This document shows, piece by piece, positions 54,826-62,258 of a stretch of DNA of 64,000 nucleotides. The DNA comes from Pseudonocardia sp. C8 (GTDB taxonomy: Bacteria; Actinomycetota; Actinomycetes; Mycobacteriales; Pseudonocardiaceae), in NCBI RefSeq assembly GCF_014267175.1, contig NZ_JACMTR010000002.1, forward strand, positions 4,613,501-4,677,500, in the 5' to 3' direction. Each line of letters opens with the position of its first letter. The stretch's first letter is position 1. Made by a program: the position numbers and the translations under genes. The notes under the pieces were generated by a model. That model did not search any database, had not been told where the DNA came from, and was given only the letters and a program-made list of their open reading frames with translations.

Positions 54826-54841
54826 TAGATTGATCTATCTA
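54826..54841. promoter_or_regulatory. TetR operator C, VOC gene promoter
   Basis: TAGATTGATCTATCTA is the exact reverse complement of operator A. It starts 28 bases after TTGACG and covers the predicted transcription start. Confidence 0.82.
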
Positions 54842-54979
54842 GGAGCAGGAGCGTCTCCGCTTCTCGACAGCAGAAGTGCCCTCGTCCACGCGCCGCATAC
54901 GCCGGCGGTGACATCCCGGCCGAGACGCCCTCGGCACGACGGGATCCCACGAACCACGAACCCGGAAAGGCCAGGACCA

Positions 54980-55492
54980 ATGATCAAGGTCGACAGGATC
55001 GCGCACGTGGTGATCAAGGTGCGCAACCTCGAGAACTCGCTCGACTTCTACACCCGCGTCCTCGGGCTGAAGGTGATGGGCAGGATCGAGCCGAACGTGG
55101 CTTTCCTGTCCACCGGGCGCGACCACCACGAACTGGGGATCGCCGAGATCGGCGACCAGGCTCCCGGCAACTCGTTCTACCGGGTCGGCGTGGAGCACTT
55201 CGCCTTCCGACTCCGTGACGAGAACGACCTCCGGGAGGCGTACCAGACCCTCCTCGACGAGAACGTCGAGATCGCGTACACCGTGAACCACGGCGTCGCG
55301 AAGAGCGTCTACTTCCTCGATCCCGACGGCAACGAGCTCGAGGTGTACGCGGACAACTCGCCGGAAGAGGTCGCGAGCTTCGACAACCCCTACGGAGGGA
55401 TGGAGAAGCTGGACTTCGCCCTCGACAAGCCGTCACTCATGGATTCGATCGTCAAGGCTCAGCAGGAGATGGCGTCGGCCGCGACCGGATGA
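54980..55492 (+). CDS. VOC-superfamily protein (glyoxalase/extradiol dioxygenase-like)
   Basis: This 170-residue protein has vicinal-oxygen-chelate repeats: MIKVDRIAHVVIKVRNLENS, LDFYTRVLGLKV, VEHFAFRLRDENDL and YFLDPDGNELEVYAD. The His9, His in EHFAF and Glu in NELEVY can form the metal site of glyoxalases and type I extradiol dioxygenases. ATG 54980 follows GGAAAGGCCAGGACCA. The leader from the predicted start is about 150 bases. It is transcribed from operator C away from the amidohydrolase, so a ring-opening role is attractive but unproven. Confidence 0.87.
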   Translation: MIKVDRIAHVVIKVRNLENSLDFYTRVLGLKVMGRIEPNVAFLSTGRDHHELGIAEIGDQAPGNSFYRVGVEHFAFRLRDENDLREAYQTLLDENVEIAYTVNHGVAKSVYFLDPDGNELEVYADNSPEEVASFDNPYGGMEKLDFALDKPSLMDSIVKAQQEMASAATG

Positions 55493-55525
55493 CGGGTTCG
55501 CCTCCCCTCTCATGGCCCGGGCCGT

Positions 55526-55541
55526 CATGGCCCGGGCCATG
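55526..55541. repeat. 16-bp perfect palindrome with a nearby partial copy
   Basis: CATGGCCCGGGCCATG is a perfect palindrome; a copy of its first part (CATGGCCCGGGCC) begins at 55511. It is in the gap between convergent genes. Function unknown; it may be part of the terminator region. Confidence 0.5.
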
Positions 55542-55596
55542 ACGATGAGCCGAGTCGATGCGAGTTCGTCGAGCCGTGGTCGAGCGTTCCGTCCCG

Positions 55597-55632
55597 TCGC
55601 CGCCGGCCCCCGTACACGGGGGCCGGCGGCGA
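55597..55632. terminator. Very strong bidirectional terminator
   Basis: This is a 17-bp perfect inverted repeat: TCGCCGCCGGCCCCCGT (55597-55613) with ACGGGGGCCGGCGGCGA (55616-55632) and only two bases between. It lies between the convergent VOC and MDR genes. Confidence 0.85.
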
Positions 55633-55666
55633 GGGACCGACCGCGGAGGAACCCCGCGACGGCCGG

Positions 55667-56656
55667 TCACAGGTGCACGATGGTGCGCCCCTTGATCGCG
55701 CCCGCCAGGATCTGGCCGGCCACCGCCGGGATGCCGTCGAGACCGACCTCGTGGGTGATGCCCTCGGTCAGGTACTTCGGCTTGAGGTCCGAGCCGAGCC
55801 GCAGCCACAGGGCGGCACGCACGTCGGCCGGGCACATGACCGAGTCGATGCCGAGCAGGTTGACTCCTCGCAAGATGAACGGCAGCACCGTGGTGCTCAG
55901 CTCGGAACCACCGGTGAGGCCGCAGTTCGCCACCGAACCGCCGTAGCGCGTGGTGCTCAGGAGATACCCGAGCGTCCCGCCGCCGACCGGGTCGATGGCG
56001 CCGGCCCAGAGCTCGGCGTCGATCGGACCGCCCGGGGCGGAGACGTCCTCGCGCCCCAGGATCTGCGCCGCGCCCAGCTCCCGCAGGAACTCGTGCTCGT
56101 CGACCTTGCCCGTGCTGGCAGCCACCTCGTAGCCGAGGCCGCTGAGCATGTTCACCGCCGTACTGCCCACGCCACCGGTGGCACCGGTCACGAGAACCGG
56201 GCCGTCGCCCGGTTCGAGGCCGTTCTCCTCCAACCGCTGGATGGCGAGCGCCGCGGTGAAGCCCGCGGTACCCAGCGCCATCGCCTCCCTCAGGGAGAGG
56301 TTCGGCGGCAGCGGCTCCAGCCAGTCGCCCGGGAGACGGGCGTACTCGGCGTACCCACCGAAGTGCGCCGTGCCGAGTCCGCGACCGATCGCCACGACCT
56401 CCTTGCCCACCTCGAAGCGGGGGTCGCTCGACTCGGCCACGGTGCCGGCGATGTCGATCCCCGGCACCATCGGGTAGGCGGTCACCACCGGGCTCTCCGG
56501 CAGGCAGGCCAGGCCGTCCTTGTAGTTGACGCTCGAGTAGCGCACCCGCACGGTCACGTCGCCTGCCGGCAGGTCGTCGAACCCGAGCTGCTCGACCCCG
56601 GCACGGAACCCGGCGTCGTCGTTGCGGAGGACGAAGGCGTCGAACGTCTCAGTCAT
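55667..56656 (-). CDS. AcuI/YhdH-type medium-chain oxidoreductase (acrylyl-CoA reductase-like)
   Basis: This 329-residue zinc-free MDR of the YhdH/AcuI group has VRVRYSSVNYKDGLACLP, PGIDIAGTV, TAGFTAALAIQRLEENG, NADP loop TGATGGVGSTAVNML, and a late GGSELSTTVLPFILRGVNLLGIDSV, which is diagnostic for the group. These enzymes reduce activated double bonds such as acrylyl-CoA. ATG 56656 overlaps the NTF2-like gene by eight bases, so the pair is coupled. It belongs to a different MDR subgroup from the one in the fusion protein at 44358. Confidence 0.9.
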   Translation of the reverse strand: MTETFDAFVLRNDDAGFRAGVEQLGFDDLPAGDVTVRVRYSSVNYKDGLACLPESPVVTAYPMVPGIDIAGTVAESSDPRFEVGKEVVAIGRGLGTAHFGGYAEYARLPGDWLEPLPPNLSLREAMALGTAGFTAALAIQRLEENGLEPGDGPVLVTGATGGVGSTAVNMLSGLGYEVAASTGKVDEHEFLRELGAAQILGREDVSAPGGPIDAELWAGAIDPVGGGTLGYLLSTTRYGGSVANCGLTGGSELSTTVLPFILRGVNLLGIDSVMCPADVRAALWLRLGSDLKPKYLTEGITHEVGLDGIPAVAGQILAGAIKGRTIVHL

Positions 56657-57188
56657 GAGTGGCCACCGGAGAGTTGATGGTCTTGCCGCGGGACTCGGCG
56701 ACCGCGAACGCGTCGTGCTTGGCGATGATCGGGGCCGAGTCGCCGATCGGGGTGACACCCGGCAGGGTGCGGAAGTCGTCTCCGAGCTGCTCGGCCATCA
56801 TCCCCGCGAAGACCGGGTCCATGTACATCCGCTCGCCGGAGATCAGCCGCAGGTCGGGGTCGAACGACATCACCACCATGTAGAGGCCCGTCACCCGCTC
56901 CCCCGCGGAGGTGGTGAAGGAGACGTACGCCTCGCGGACCAGGGTGTTGGCGGCCACCGCGTGGACGCGCTTCTCGGCGGCCACGTCGCGCACCGTCACG
57001 TACGGCATGATCCGCCGGTAGGTCTCGCGGACCGGCTCGGTGCCGTCGATCGCCCAGCCCAGGGTCGCCAGCTCGTAGTGGGGATCTGGCGTCAGGGTCG
57101 CCATCGTGCGCTCGACGTCCTGTTCGAGCTCCGCGATCTCGTGCTCGAGCAGGATCTCTTCCATCTCCTGCTTCGTCAGTTGGTTCAC
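56649..57188 (-). CDS. NTF2/SnoaL-like protein, stand-alone relative of the fusion domain
   Basis: This 179-residue protein's residues 1-150 align closely with the N-terminal domain of the fusion protein: MEEILLEHEIAELEQDVERT versus MEALLHKHEEYELNYDFDGT, then TLGWAIDG, EKRVHAVAANTLVREAYV and GERMYMDPVFAGMMAEQLG. I chose GTG 57188 because GGAGGAAG lies five bases upstream and the alignment with the fusion starts there; the ATG at 57206 sits only three bases from the operator. It overlaps the MDR gene downstream by eight bases. The fold suggests an isomerase, dehydratase or ligand-binding role. Confidence 0.85.
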   Translation of the reverse strand: MNQLTKQEMEEILLEHEIAELEQDVERTMATLTPDPHYELATLGWAIDGTEPVRETYRRIMPYVTVRDVAAEKRVHAVAANTLVREAYVSFTTSAGERVTGLYMVVMSFDPDLRLISGERMYMDPVFAGMMAEQLGDDFRTLPGVTPIGDSAPIIAKHDAFAVAESRGKTINSPVATHD

Positions 57189-57209
57189 GACTTCCTCCAG
57201 CCTCATCGC

Positions 57210-57225
57210 TAGATAGAGCGATCTA
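57210..57225. promoter_or_regulatory. TetR operator D, NTF2-like/MDR operon
   Basis: TAGATAGAGCGATCTA has perfect TAGAT-N6-ATCTA symmetry. It begins eight bases after the predicted -10 of the minus-strand promoter, so it covers the transcription start. Confidence 0.82.
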
Positions 57226-57233
57226 CTCAGCCG

Positions 57234-57262
57234 AGGCTAGGGCGGAGACGACCCGTCGTCAA
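57234..57262 (-). promoter_or_regulatory. Promoter of the NTF2-like/MDR operon
   Basis: On the minus strand TTGACG (57262-57257) is followed after 17 bases by TAGCCT (57239-57234), a near-ideal housekeeping promoter. It is back to back with the NIPSNAP promoter. Confidence 0.7.
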
Positions 57263-57268
57263 CGACTC

Positions 57269-57297
57269 TTGCCCGCGACCATCGTCTTGGATAGATT
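57269..57297 (+). promoter_or_regulatory. Promoter of the NIPSNAP operon, overlapping operator E
   Basis: TTGCCC (57269-57274) is followed after 17 bases by TAGATT (57292-57297), and the ATG of the NIPSNAP gene starts seven bases after the -10. The message would therefore be leaderless. Confidence 0.65.
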
Positions 57298-57303
57298 GAT
57301 CTA
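57288..57303. promoter_or_regulatory. TetR operator E, NIPSNAP operon
   Basis: TGGATAGATTGATCTA differs from operator B at one base. It covers the -10 and ends at the base before the ATG. Confidence 0.8.
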
Positions 57304-57639
57304 ATGGACACCGACCGCGTTTTCGAACTCCGCAGGTACGACGCCGTCCCCGGCAAGATCGACGCCCTCCTGGACCGGTTCCGCAACCACGCGGCCCCCC
57401 TCTTCGAGAAGCACGGGATGGCCAACATCGGCTTCTGGGTGGAACTGGACGAGGACGGCAAGCGCACCGAGACGCTCGTCTACCTCGTGGCGCATGCGAG
57501 CCGCGAGGCAGCTCAGGAATCCTGGGCGTCGTTCTGGGACGACCCCGAGTGGGTCGCCGTGCGGACCAACGGCGAGCAGGTCACGGCGAGGGCGACGTCG
57601 GCCTTCCTCGACCCGGCCGAGTTCTCCGGCCTGCGCTGA
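57304..57639 (+). CDS. NIPSNAP-family protein, probably leaderless
   Basis: This 111-residue dimeric alpha-beta-barrel protein has MDTDRVFELRRYDAVPGK, FRNHAAPLFEKHGMANIGFW and the family's W-x-SFW-x-DPEW region. NIPSNAP and EthD proteins share the fold and both occur in this regulon. There is no ribosome site before the ATG. Instead the operator and -10 abut it, so the transcript likely starts at the A of the ATG. It is first of three co-directional genes (flavin reductase, thiolase-like). Function unknown. Confidence 0.85.
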   Translation: MDTDRVFELRRYDAVPGKIDALLDRFRNHAAPLFEKHGMANIGFWVELDEDGKRTETLVYLVAHASREAAQESWASFWDDPEWVAVRTNGEQVTARATSAFLDPAEFSGLR

Positions 57640-57710
57640 GGCCGATCCACCGTGGGTGGGATAGGGCACATGGACTTGCGACTACACCGATCGAGGAGGC
57701 TCGGGGTGTC

Positions 57711-58211
57711 ATGACCGGTGATCTTTCGCCCCTCCAGGAGGCGTTCCGGACCGTGATGGCCGGCGTGTGCACGCCCGTCTCGGTCGTGACGACGGTCGAG
57801 CTCTTCGGCCGACCCCACGGTTCCACCGTCAGCGCGTTCACGTCCCTGTCGATGTCACCTCCGATGGTGCTGGTCTCGCTCGACTCGGCGTCGACCCTGC
57901 TCGGAATGGTGGAGGCCACCGGTACGTTCGGCATCAACGTCCTGGCGGCCGGCCAGTCCGACGTCGCGCTGCGATTCGCGACCAAGGGCCCGGGGCGGTT
58001 CACCGGCGTGTCGTGGACGCGAGCGCACGGCGCGGCGCGGCTGGACGGGATCGCCTCGTGGCTGGCGTGCTCGGTCGCCGACATCGTCGAGGGCGGCGAC
58101 CACCGCATCCTGCTGGGCGACGTCGTCTCGGCGGCGGCCTCGGACCTCGAGCCGCTGACGTACCACGCCCGCACGTTCGGAACCCACCAACGGCACGGGG
58201 TGGCGTCGTGA
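57711..58211 (+). CDS. Flavin reductase-like protein (FMN-binding split barrel)
   Basis: This 166-residue protein shows FRTVMAGVCTPVSVVTTVEL, then GSTVSAFTSLSMSPPMVLVSLD (flavin-binding), TFGINVLAAGQSDVALRFA and a late GGDHRILLGDVV. It belongs to the reductase components that supply reduced FMN/FAD to two-component monooxygenases. ATG 57711 with GAGGAGG 12-17 bases upstream. No classical flavin monooxygenase partner is in the window; the LLM protein at 51502 in the same regulon is the best candidate. Confidence 0.88.
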   Translation: MTGDLSPLQEAFRTVMAGVCTPVSVVTTVELFGRPHGSTVSAFTSLSMSPPMVLVSLDSASTLLGMVEATGTFGINVLAAGQSDVALRFATKGPGRFTGVSWTRAHGAARLDGIASWLACSVADIVEGGDHRILLGDVVSAAASDLEPLTYHARTFGTHQRHGVAS

Positions 58212-58239
58212 TGCGCGGACCGATCTGCGAGGGATGGCG

Positions 58240-59430
58240 ATGAGCACGGCGACGATCACGGACGCGACGGCCCGGAACGACGACGTGGTGATCGCCGACG
58301 CGGTCAGGTCGCCGCTGGGGACCTGCCGGGCCGGGGGCACCATCGCCGGGATGAGCCCCGGCGTCCTGCTCGCCCAGTCGGCGTCGGCGCTCCTCGAGCG
58401 GGTCCCGATCGAGCCGGCGGCCGTCACCAAGGTCCTGATGGCCGGCGGCCCCGGCTTCGACAACCTCGCCCGGCAGGCCTGCTCGATCATCGGGGTGTCG
58501 GCGCCGCCCCGCGGTGACGCCGCGTGCGCAGCACCGGGATCCATCGTCCGGACCGCTGCACGGGCCATCGGCCGTCGCGACGTCGTCCTGGTGCTCGCGA
58601 CGGCCGCTCCCTGGCCTCAACCACCACTGCTCACCTCGCGCGGTCTCCGTGAGGCCGAACTGCTGGCGTCCCGGTGGGGGCTCGACCGGGAAGAGCTCGA
58701 CACCTATGCCCGGCAGTCCAGGCAACGGGCCCGCGAGGTCGCGGACATGGGCGAGTTCGGCCCGGAGATCATCCCCGCGGTCGCCTGGACGACGCGCTCC
58801 TGCAAGGTCGTCACGGCGGACGAGACGATCGGCGACGCCGTCGCACCGGGGTTCCCACAGCCCGGCCGCCACCTGCACGCCGGCAACATCAGCCATCCCG
58901 CCGTCGGTGCGGCCGTGACGATCCTGATGGGCAGCGAGCGGGCGCTGGAGCTGGGCATCCGGCCACGCGCTCGCATCGTCGCGCTGGCCGAGTCGCACGG
59001 ACCGGGGCCGGACGGTTGCGGTCCCGTCGACGCGTCACGCCTCGTCTTCGACCACACCGGGCTCGACCCCGACGACCTCGACCACTACGAGATCAGCGAG
59101 GTGTACTCGTCGATCCCGCTGGCGTGGTCGCGCGAGTTCAACGCCGACATGAACCGGTTCAACCCTCGTGGTGGCTCGATCGGCCTCGGCCGGCCGGGCC
59201 CCGCCGCCGGCCTGCGGTCCCTGGCCACGACGCTGTCGGCCCTGGCGGCCACGGGAGGCCGGCTGGCCATCCAGGCGTCGGAGGGCCGGGGCAACACGGG
59301 CTCGGCGTTCCTGATCGAGTACCTGCCGCGCGCCTGCTGCTCCCGAGACGTGCGACGCGCGGACCCCGGCGCATCGGCGACGGCACCCGCGGCGACGGCA
59401 CGTGGTCGCCACGATCGGGTGGGCGTCTGA
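58240..59430 (+). CDS. Thiolase-like protein with altered active site
   Basis: This 396-residue thiolase-fold protein starts VVIADAVRSPLGTCRAG. Only Cys96 (ACAAPGS) resembles the nucleophile. The GHP motif with the catalytic His reads GRP (Arg318), NEAF reads SEVY, and the C-terminal CxGGG reads ASEGRGN without Cys. It is therefore unlikely to be an ordinary thiolase. The last ~40 residues are basic and low in complexity. I chose ATG 58240 (GAGGG six bases upstream) over ATG 58234. It is the last gene of the NIPSNAP operon and the right edge of the island. Confidence 0.85.
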   Translation: MSTATITDATARNDDVVIADAVRSPLGTCRAGGTIAGMSPGVLLAQSASALLERVPIEPAAVTKVLMAGGPGFDNLARQACSIIGVSAPPRGDAACAAPGSIVRTAARAIGRRDVVLVLATAAPWPQPPLLTSRGLREAELLASRWGLDREELDTYARQSRQRAREVADMGEFGPEIIPAVAWTTRSCKVVTADETIGDAVAPGFPQPGRHLHAGNISHPAVGAAVTILMGSERALELGIRPRARIVALAESHGPGPDGCGPVDASRLVFDHTGLDPDDLDHYEISEVYSSIPLAWSREFNADMNRFNPRGGSIGLGRPGPAAGLRSLATTLSALAATGGRLAIQASEGRGNTGSAFLIEYLPRACCSRDVRRADPGASATAPAATARGRHDRVGV

Positions 59431-59476
59431 GCCCGGATCCGCGCGCCATCCTGTCCGTGTCGTCCGCCGGAGCGGT

Positions 59477-60127
59477 TCACCTCGAGCCGACGAGAAGCCG
59501 GTCCACCAGGACCGGCACCGGGTCCGGGCCGGCGCCGTCGAGCACCGTCCACGGGCTCAGCCAGCCGGCGTCGGCGAGCTGCCGGTAGACGGCGTCGGTG
59601 CGGGCCTGCAGGCCGTCGTCGCTCTCGTAGGCGTCGCGCTCGCGGCCGGGCTCGGTCGCCTCCCGGGACCGGGCCCGCTCGGCGGCGAGCTCGCGGGGCG
59701 GGGCGAGGAGGAGCTGGTGGTCCGGCACCGGGATGCCGAACCGCTCGACCTCCAGGGCGTGGATCCACGCGACGACCTCGCCGCCGGCGTCCTGGCCGAG
59801 CCGGGCGGCGCTGTACGCGGCGTTCGAGGCGACGTAGCGGTCCACGAGCAGGACGTCGTGCGCGGCCAGTGCCGCCCGCAGCCCGGCCGCGGCGCCCCGG
59901 CGGTCCAGCGCGAACAGCACGGCCATGGCGTGCACCGACGACGCCAGGTCGCCCATCCGCCCGTACAGGGCGTCCCGGGCGAGCTCGGCGTGCACGTCGT
60001 CGTCGTAGCGGGGGAAGGCCGCCGCCGTCACCGAGGCCCCGGCCGCCCGCAGGGCACCGGTCAACCGCCCGGCGAACGTGCGCTTCCCGGCGCCGTCCAG
60101 CCCCTCGATGACCACCAGCCGCCCCAC
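59477..60127 (-). CDS. tmk: Thymidylate kinase
   Basis: This 216-residue dTMP kinase of the mycobacterial type has P-loop EGLDGAGKRT, FPRYDDDVHAELARDALYG, LASSVHAMAVLFALDRRGA and the DRYVASNAAYSAARLG block that is nearly identical to Rv3247c. GTG 60127 gives VGRLVVIEGLDG. It supplies dTDP for DNA synthesis. In M. tuberculosis it directly follows mtrA; here 23 kb separate them. The Nudix gene lies 11 bases upstream on the same strand. Confidence 0.94.
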   Translation of the reverse strand: MGRLVVIEGLDGAGKRTFAGRLTGALRAAGASVTAAAFPRYDDDVHAELARDALYGRMGDLASSVHAMAVLFALDRRGAAAGLRAALAAHDVLLVDRYVASNAAYSAARLGQDAGGEVVAWIHALEVERFGIPVPDHQLLLAPPRELAAERARSREATEPGRERDAYESDDGLQARTDAVYRQLADAGWLSPWTVLDGAGPDPVPVLVDRLLVGSR

Positions 60128-60138
60128 GGCCCCGCAGC

Positions 60139-60618
60139 CTAGAGGGTGCCGATCCGCCGGACGCGCGGCCAGGTCGTCGCGAACCCCGGATGCAGCTCCA
60201 GCCCGCCGAGGTGGTCGGTGCGCACCCAGCGCAGCTCGATGCTCTCGGTGCCGCGGACCCGTACCGGCGGCGCCTCCACCGCCCGCACCACGACCGTCGT
60301 GTAGGTCCAGCCGCCGTGGTCGTCCACGTAGGAGTCCATGATCTCCACGGCTCCGACGTCGAGCGTGCTCTCCTCGCCGGCCTCGCGCAGCGCGGTCGCC
60401 GGGGCGGACTCGCCCCGGTCGCGGGCGCCGCCGGGGATGCCCCACGTCCCGCCGTGGTGGCTCCAGGCCGCGCGGTGCTGCAGCAGGATGCGGTCCACCC
60501 CGGGCGGGTCGCCGTCGGCGCGGAACCGGACCAGCAGCCCGGCCGCGCCGAACACGCCCCAGTGCTTGTGCCCCTGCGCGCAGTGCACCCAGCCGTCGCC
60601 GGACCCGGTCGCGATCAT
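60139..60618 (-). CDS. Nudix hydrolase
   Basis: This 159-residue Nudix protein's box GGARDRGESAPATALREAGEE fits Gx5Ex7REUxEExGU apart from the last Gly (REAGEEST). An N-terminal signature WVHCAQGHKHWGVFGAAGLL is common in actinobacterial members. ATG 60618 has GGGAGG upstream. It lies between sahH and tmk, an extra gene relative to M. tuberculosis. It probably cleaves a nucleoside diphosphate derivative; the substrate is unknown. Confidence 0.88.
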   Translation of the reverse strand: MIATGSGDGWVHCAQGHKHWGVFGAAGLLVRFRADGDPPGVDRILLQHRAAWSHHGGTWGIPGGARDRGESAPATALREAGEESTLDVGAVEIMDSYVDDHGGWTYTTVVVRAVEAPPVRVRGTESIELRWVRTDHLGGLELHPGFATTWPRVRRIGTL

Positions 60619-60690
60619 CGCCTCCCACCCTGCACACGCCGACGGCGCGGCGGCCACCCGGGCCGCCGCGCCGTCGCGCTCTCGAAACCT

Positions 60691-60756
60691 CAGTACCGAT
60701 GCGCGCTCCGCACGCTCCGCGCTCAGTACCGATGCGCGCTCCGCACGCTCCGCGCT
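60691..60756 (-). repeat. 33-bp perfect tandem duplication at the sahH 3' end
   Basis: Two identical 33-base units occupy 60691-60723 and 60724-60756, and the first nine bases recur at 60757 inside the last sahH codons (CGG TAC TGA region). The duplication therefore repeats the sahH stop region twice beyond the real stop. Each unit contains GAGCG repeats and can form a GCGCG/CGCGC hairpin, so it may also be the terminator. Confidence 0.85.
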
Positions 60757-62258
60757 CAGTACCGGTAGTGCTCCGGCTTGTACGGCCCCTCGACGTCCAC
60801 GCCGATGTACTCGGCCTGGTCCTTGGTGAGGGTGGTCAGCTCCCCGCCGAGCGCCAGCACGTGCACCCGGGCGACCTTCTCGTCCAGGTGCTTGGGCAGC
60901 CGGTACACCTCGTTGTCGTACTCCTCGTGCTTGGTGAACAGCTCGATCTGGGCGATCGTCTGGTTCGCGAAGGAGTTCGACATCACGAACGACGGGTGGC
61001 CGGTCGCGTTGCCCAGGTTCATCAGGCGGCCCTCGGAGAGCACCAGGATCGTGTGCCCGTCCGGGAAGACCCACTCGTCGACCTGCGGCTTGATGTTGAC
61101 CTTGTTGATGCCCGGGATCCGGGCCAGGCCGGCCATGTCGATCTCGTTGTCGAAGTGACCGACGTTGCAGAGGATCGCCTGGTGCTTCATCTTCTGCATG
61201 AGCTCGGTGGTGATGATGTCCTTGTTGCCGGTCGTGGTGACGACCACGTCGGCGGTGTGGATCACGTCCTCCACCTTCGCCACCTGGAAGCCCTCGAGCA
61301 GGGCCTGCAGGGCGCAGATCGGGTCGATCTCGGAGACGATCACGCGGCAGCCCTGGCCCGCGAGCGCCTCGGCCGAGCCCTTGCCCACGTCGCCGTAGCC
61401 GCAGACGACCGCGACCTTGCCGCCGAGCAGCACGTCGGTGGCCCGGTTCAGGCCGTCGATCAGCGAGTGCCGGATGCCGTACTTGTTGTCGAACTTCGAC
61501 TTGGTGACCGAGTCGTTGACGTTGATCGCCGGGAACAGCAGCTGGCCCTGCTCGGCCAGCTGGTAGAGCCGGTTGACGCCGGTGGTGGTCTCCTCGGTGA
61601 CCCCGCGGATGTCCGAGGCGATGGTGGTCCAGCGCTTCGGGTCCTCGGCCAGCGAGCGGCGCAGGGTCTCCAGGATGACCCGGTACTCGTCGGGGACCGT
61701 CAGGTCGTCGTCGGCGACGGTCGGGACCGCGCCGGCCTTCTCGAACTCGACGCCCTTGTGGACGAGCAGGGTCGCGTCACCGCCGTCGTCAAGGATCATG
61801 TTCGGGCCGACGATGTTGCCCTGCTCGTCGCGGAACTTGAACAGCTGCTCGGTGCACCACCAGTAGTCCTCGAGCGTCTCGCCCTTCCAGGCGAACACCG
61901 GGACACCCTGCGGGTTCTCCGGGGTGCCGTGCGGGCCGACGACGGTCGCGGCGGCCGCGTAGTCCTGCGTGGAGAAGATGTTGCAGGACACCCAGCGCAC
62001 CTGCGCGCCCAGGCTGACCAGGGTCTCGATGAGCACCGCGGTCTGCGTGGTCATGTGCAGCGAGCCGGCGATCCGGGCACCGGCGAGCGGCTTCGCCTCG
62101 GCGTACTCCCGGCGCAGGTCGATCAGGCCCGGCATCTCGTTCTCGGCCAGCCGGATGTCCTTGCGGCCGTACTCCGCCTCGTTGATGTCGGCGATCGCGA
62201 AGTCCAGGCCGTTCACGTTCTGCAGCTTCGGGTGGCCGGTGGTCTCGGATGCGGTCAT
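60756..62258 (-). CDS. sahH: S-adenosyl-L-homocysteine hydrolase
   Basis: This 500-residue adenosylhomocysteinase clears S-adenosylhomocysteine to adenosine and homocysteine in the methyl cycle. It shows [21 protein letters not shown], the substrate Asp/Glu/Lys set, NAD loop [37 protein letters not shown] and the C-terminal KPEHYRY. The ~40-residue insertion after residue 150 ([15 protein letters not shown]) is typical of the mycobacterial class. ATG 62258 is overlapped by the stop of an upstream mini-ORF. A probable SAH riboswitch lies 145-240 bases upstream. Counterpart of Rv3248c. Confidence 0.96.
   Translation of the reverse strand: MTASETTGHPKLQNVNGLDFAIADINEAEYGRKDIRLAENEMPGLIDLRREYAEAKPLAGARIAGSLHMTTQTAVLIETLVSLGAQVRWVSCNIFSTQDYAAAATVVGPHGTPENPQGVPVFAWKGETLEDYWWCTEQLFKFRDEQGNIVGPNMILDDGGDATLLVHKGVEFEKAGAVPTVADDDLTVPDEYRVILETLRRSLAEDPKRWTTIASDIRGVTEETTTGVNRLYQLAEQGQLLFPAINVNDSVTKSKFDNKYGIRHSLIDGLNRATDVLLGGKVAVVCGYGDVGKGSAEALAGQGCRVIVSEIDPICALQALLEGFQVAKVEDVIHTADVVVTTTGNKDIITTELMQKMKHQAILCNVGHFDNEIDMAGLARIPGINKVNIKPQVDEWVFPDGHTILVLSEGRLMNLGNATGHPSFVMSNSFANQTIAQIELFTKHEEYDNEVYRLPKHLDEKVARVHVLALGGELTTLTKDQAEYIGVDVEGPYKPEHYRY

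Noticed and set aside
57903..57928. GGAAT-N18-GTT, a sigma-R type promoter match
   Set aside because: It lies inside the flavin reductase coding sequence, pointing into the same gene; a match of this length is expected by chance in 64 kb.
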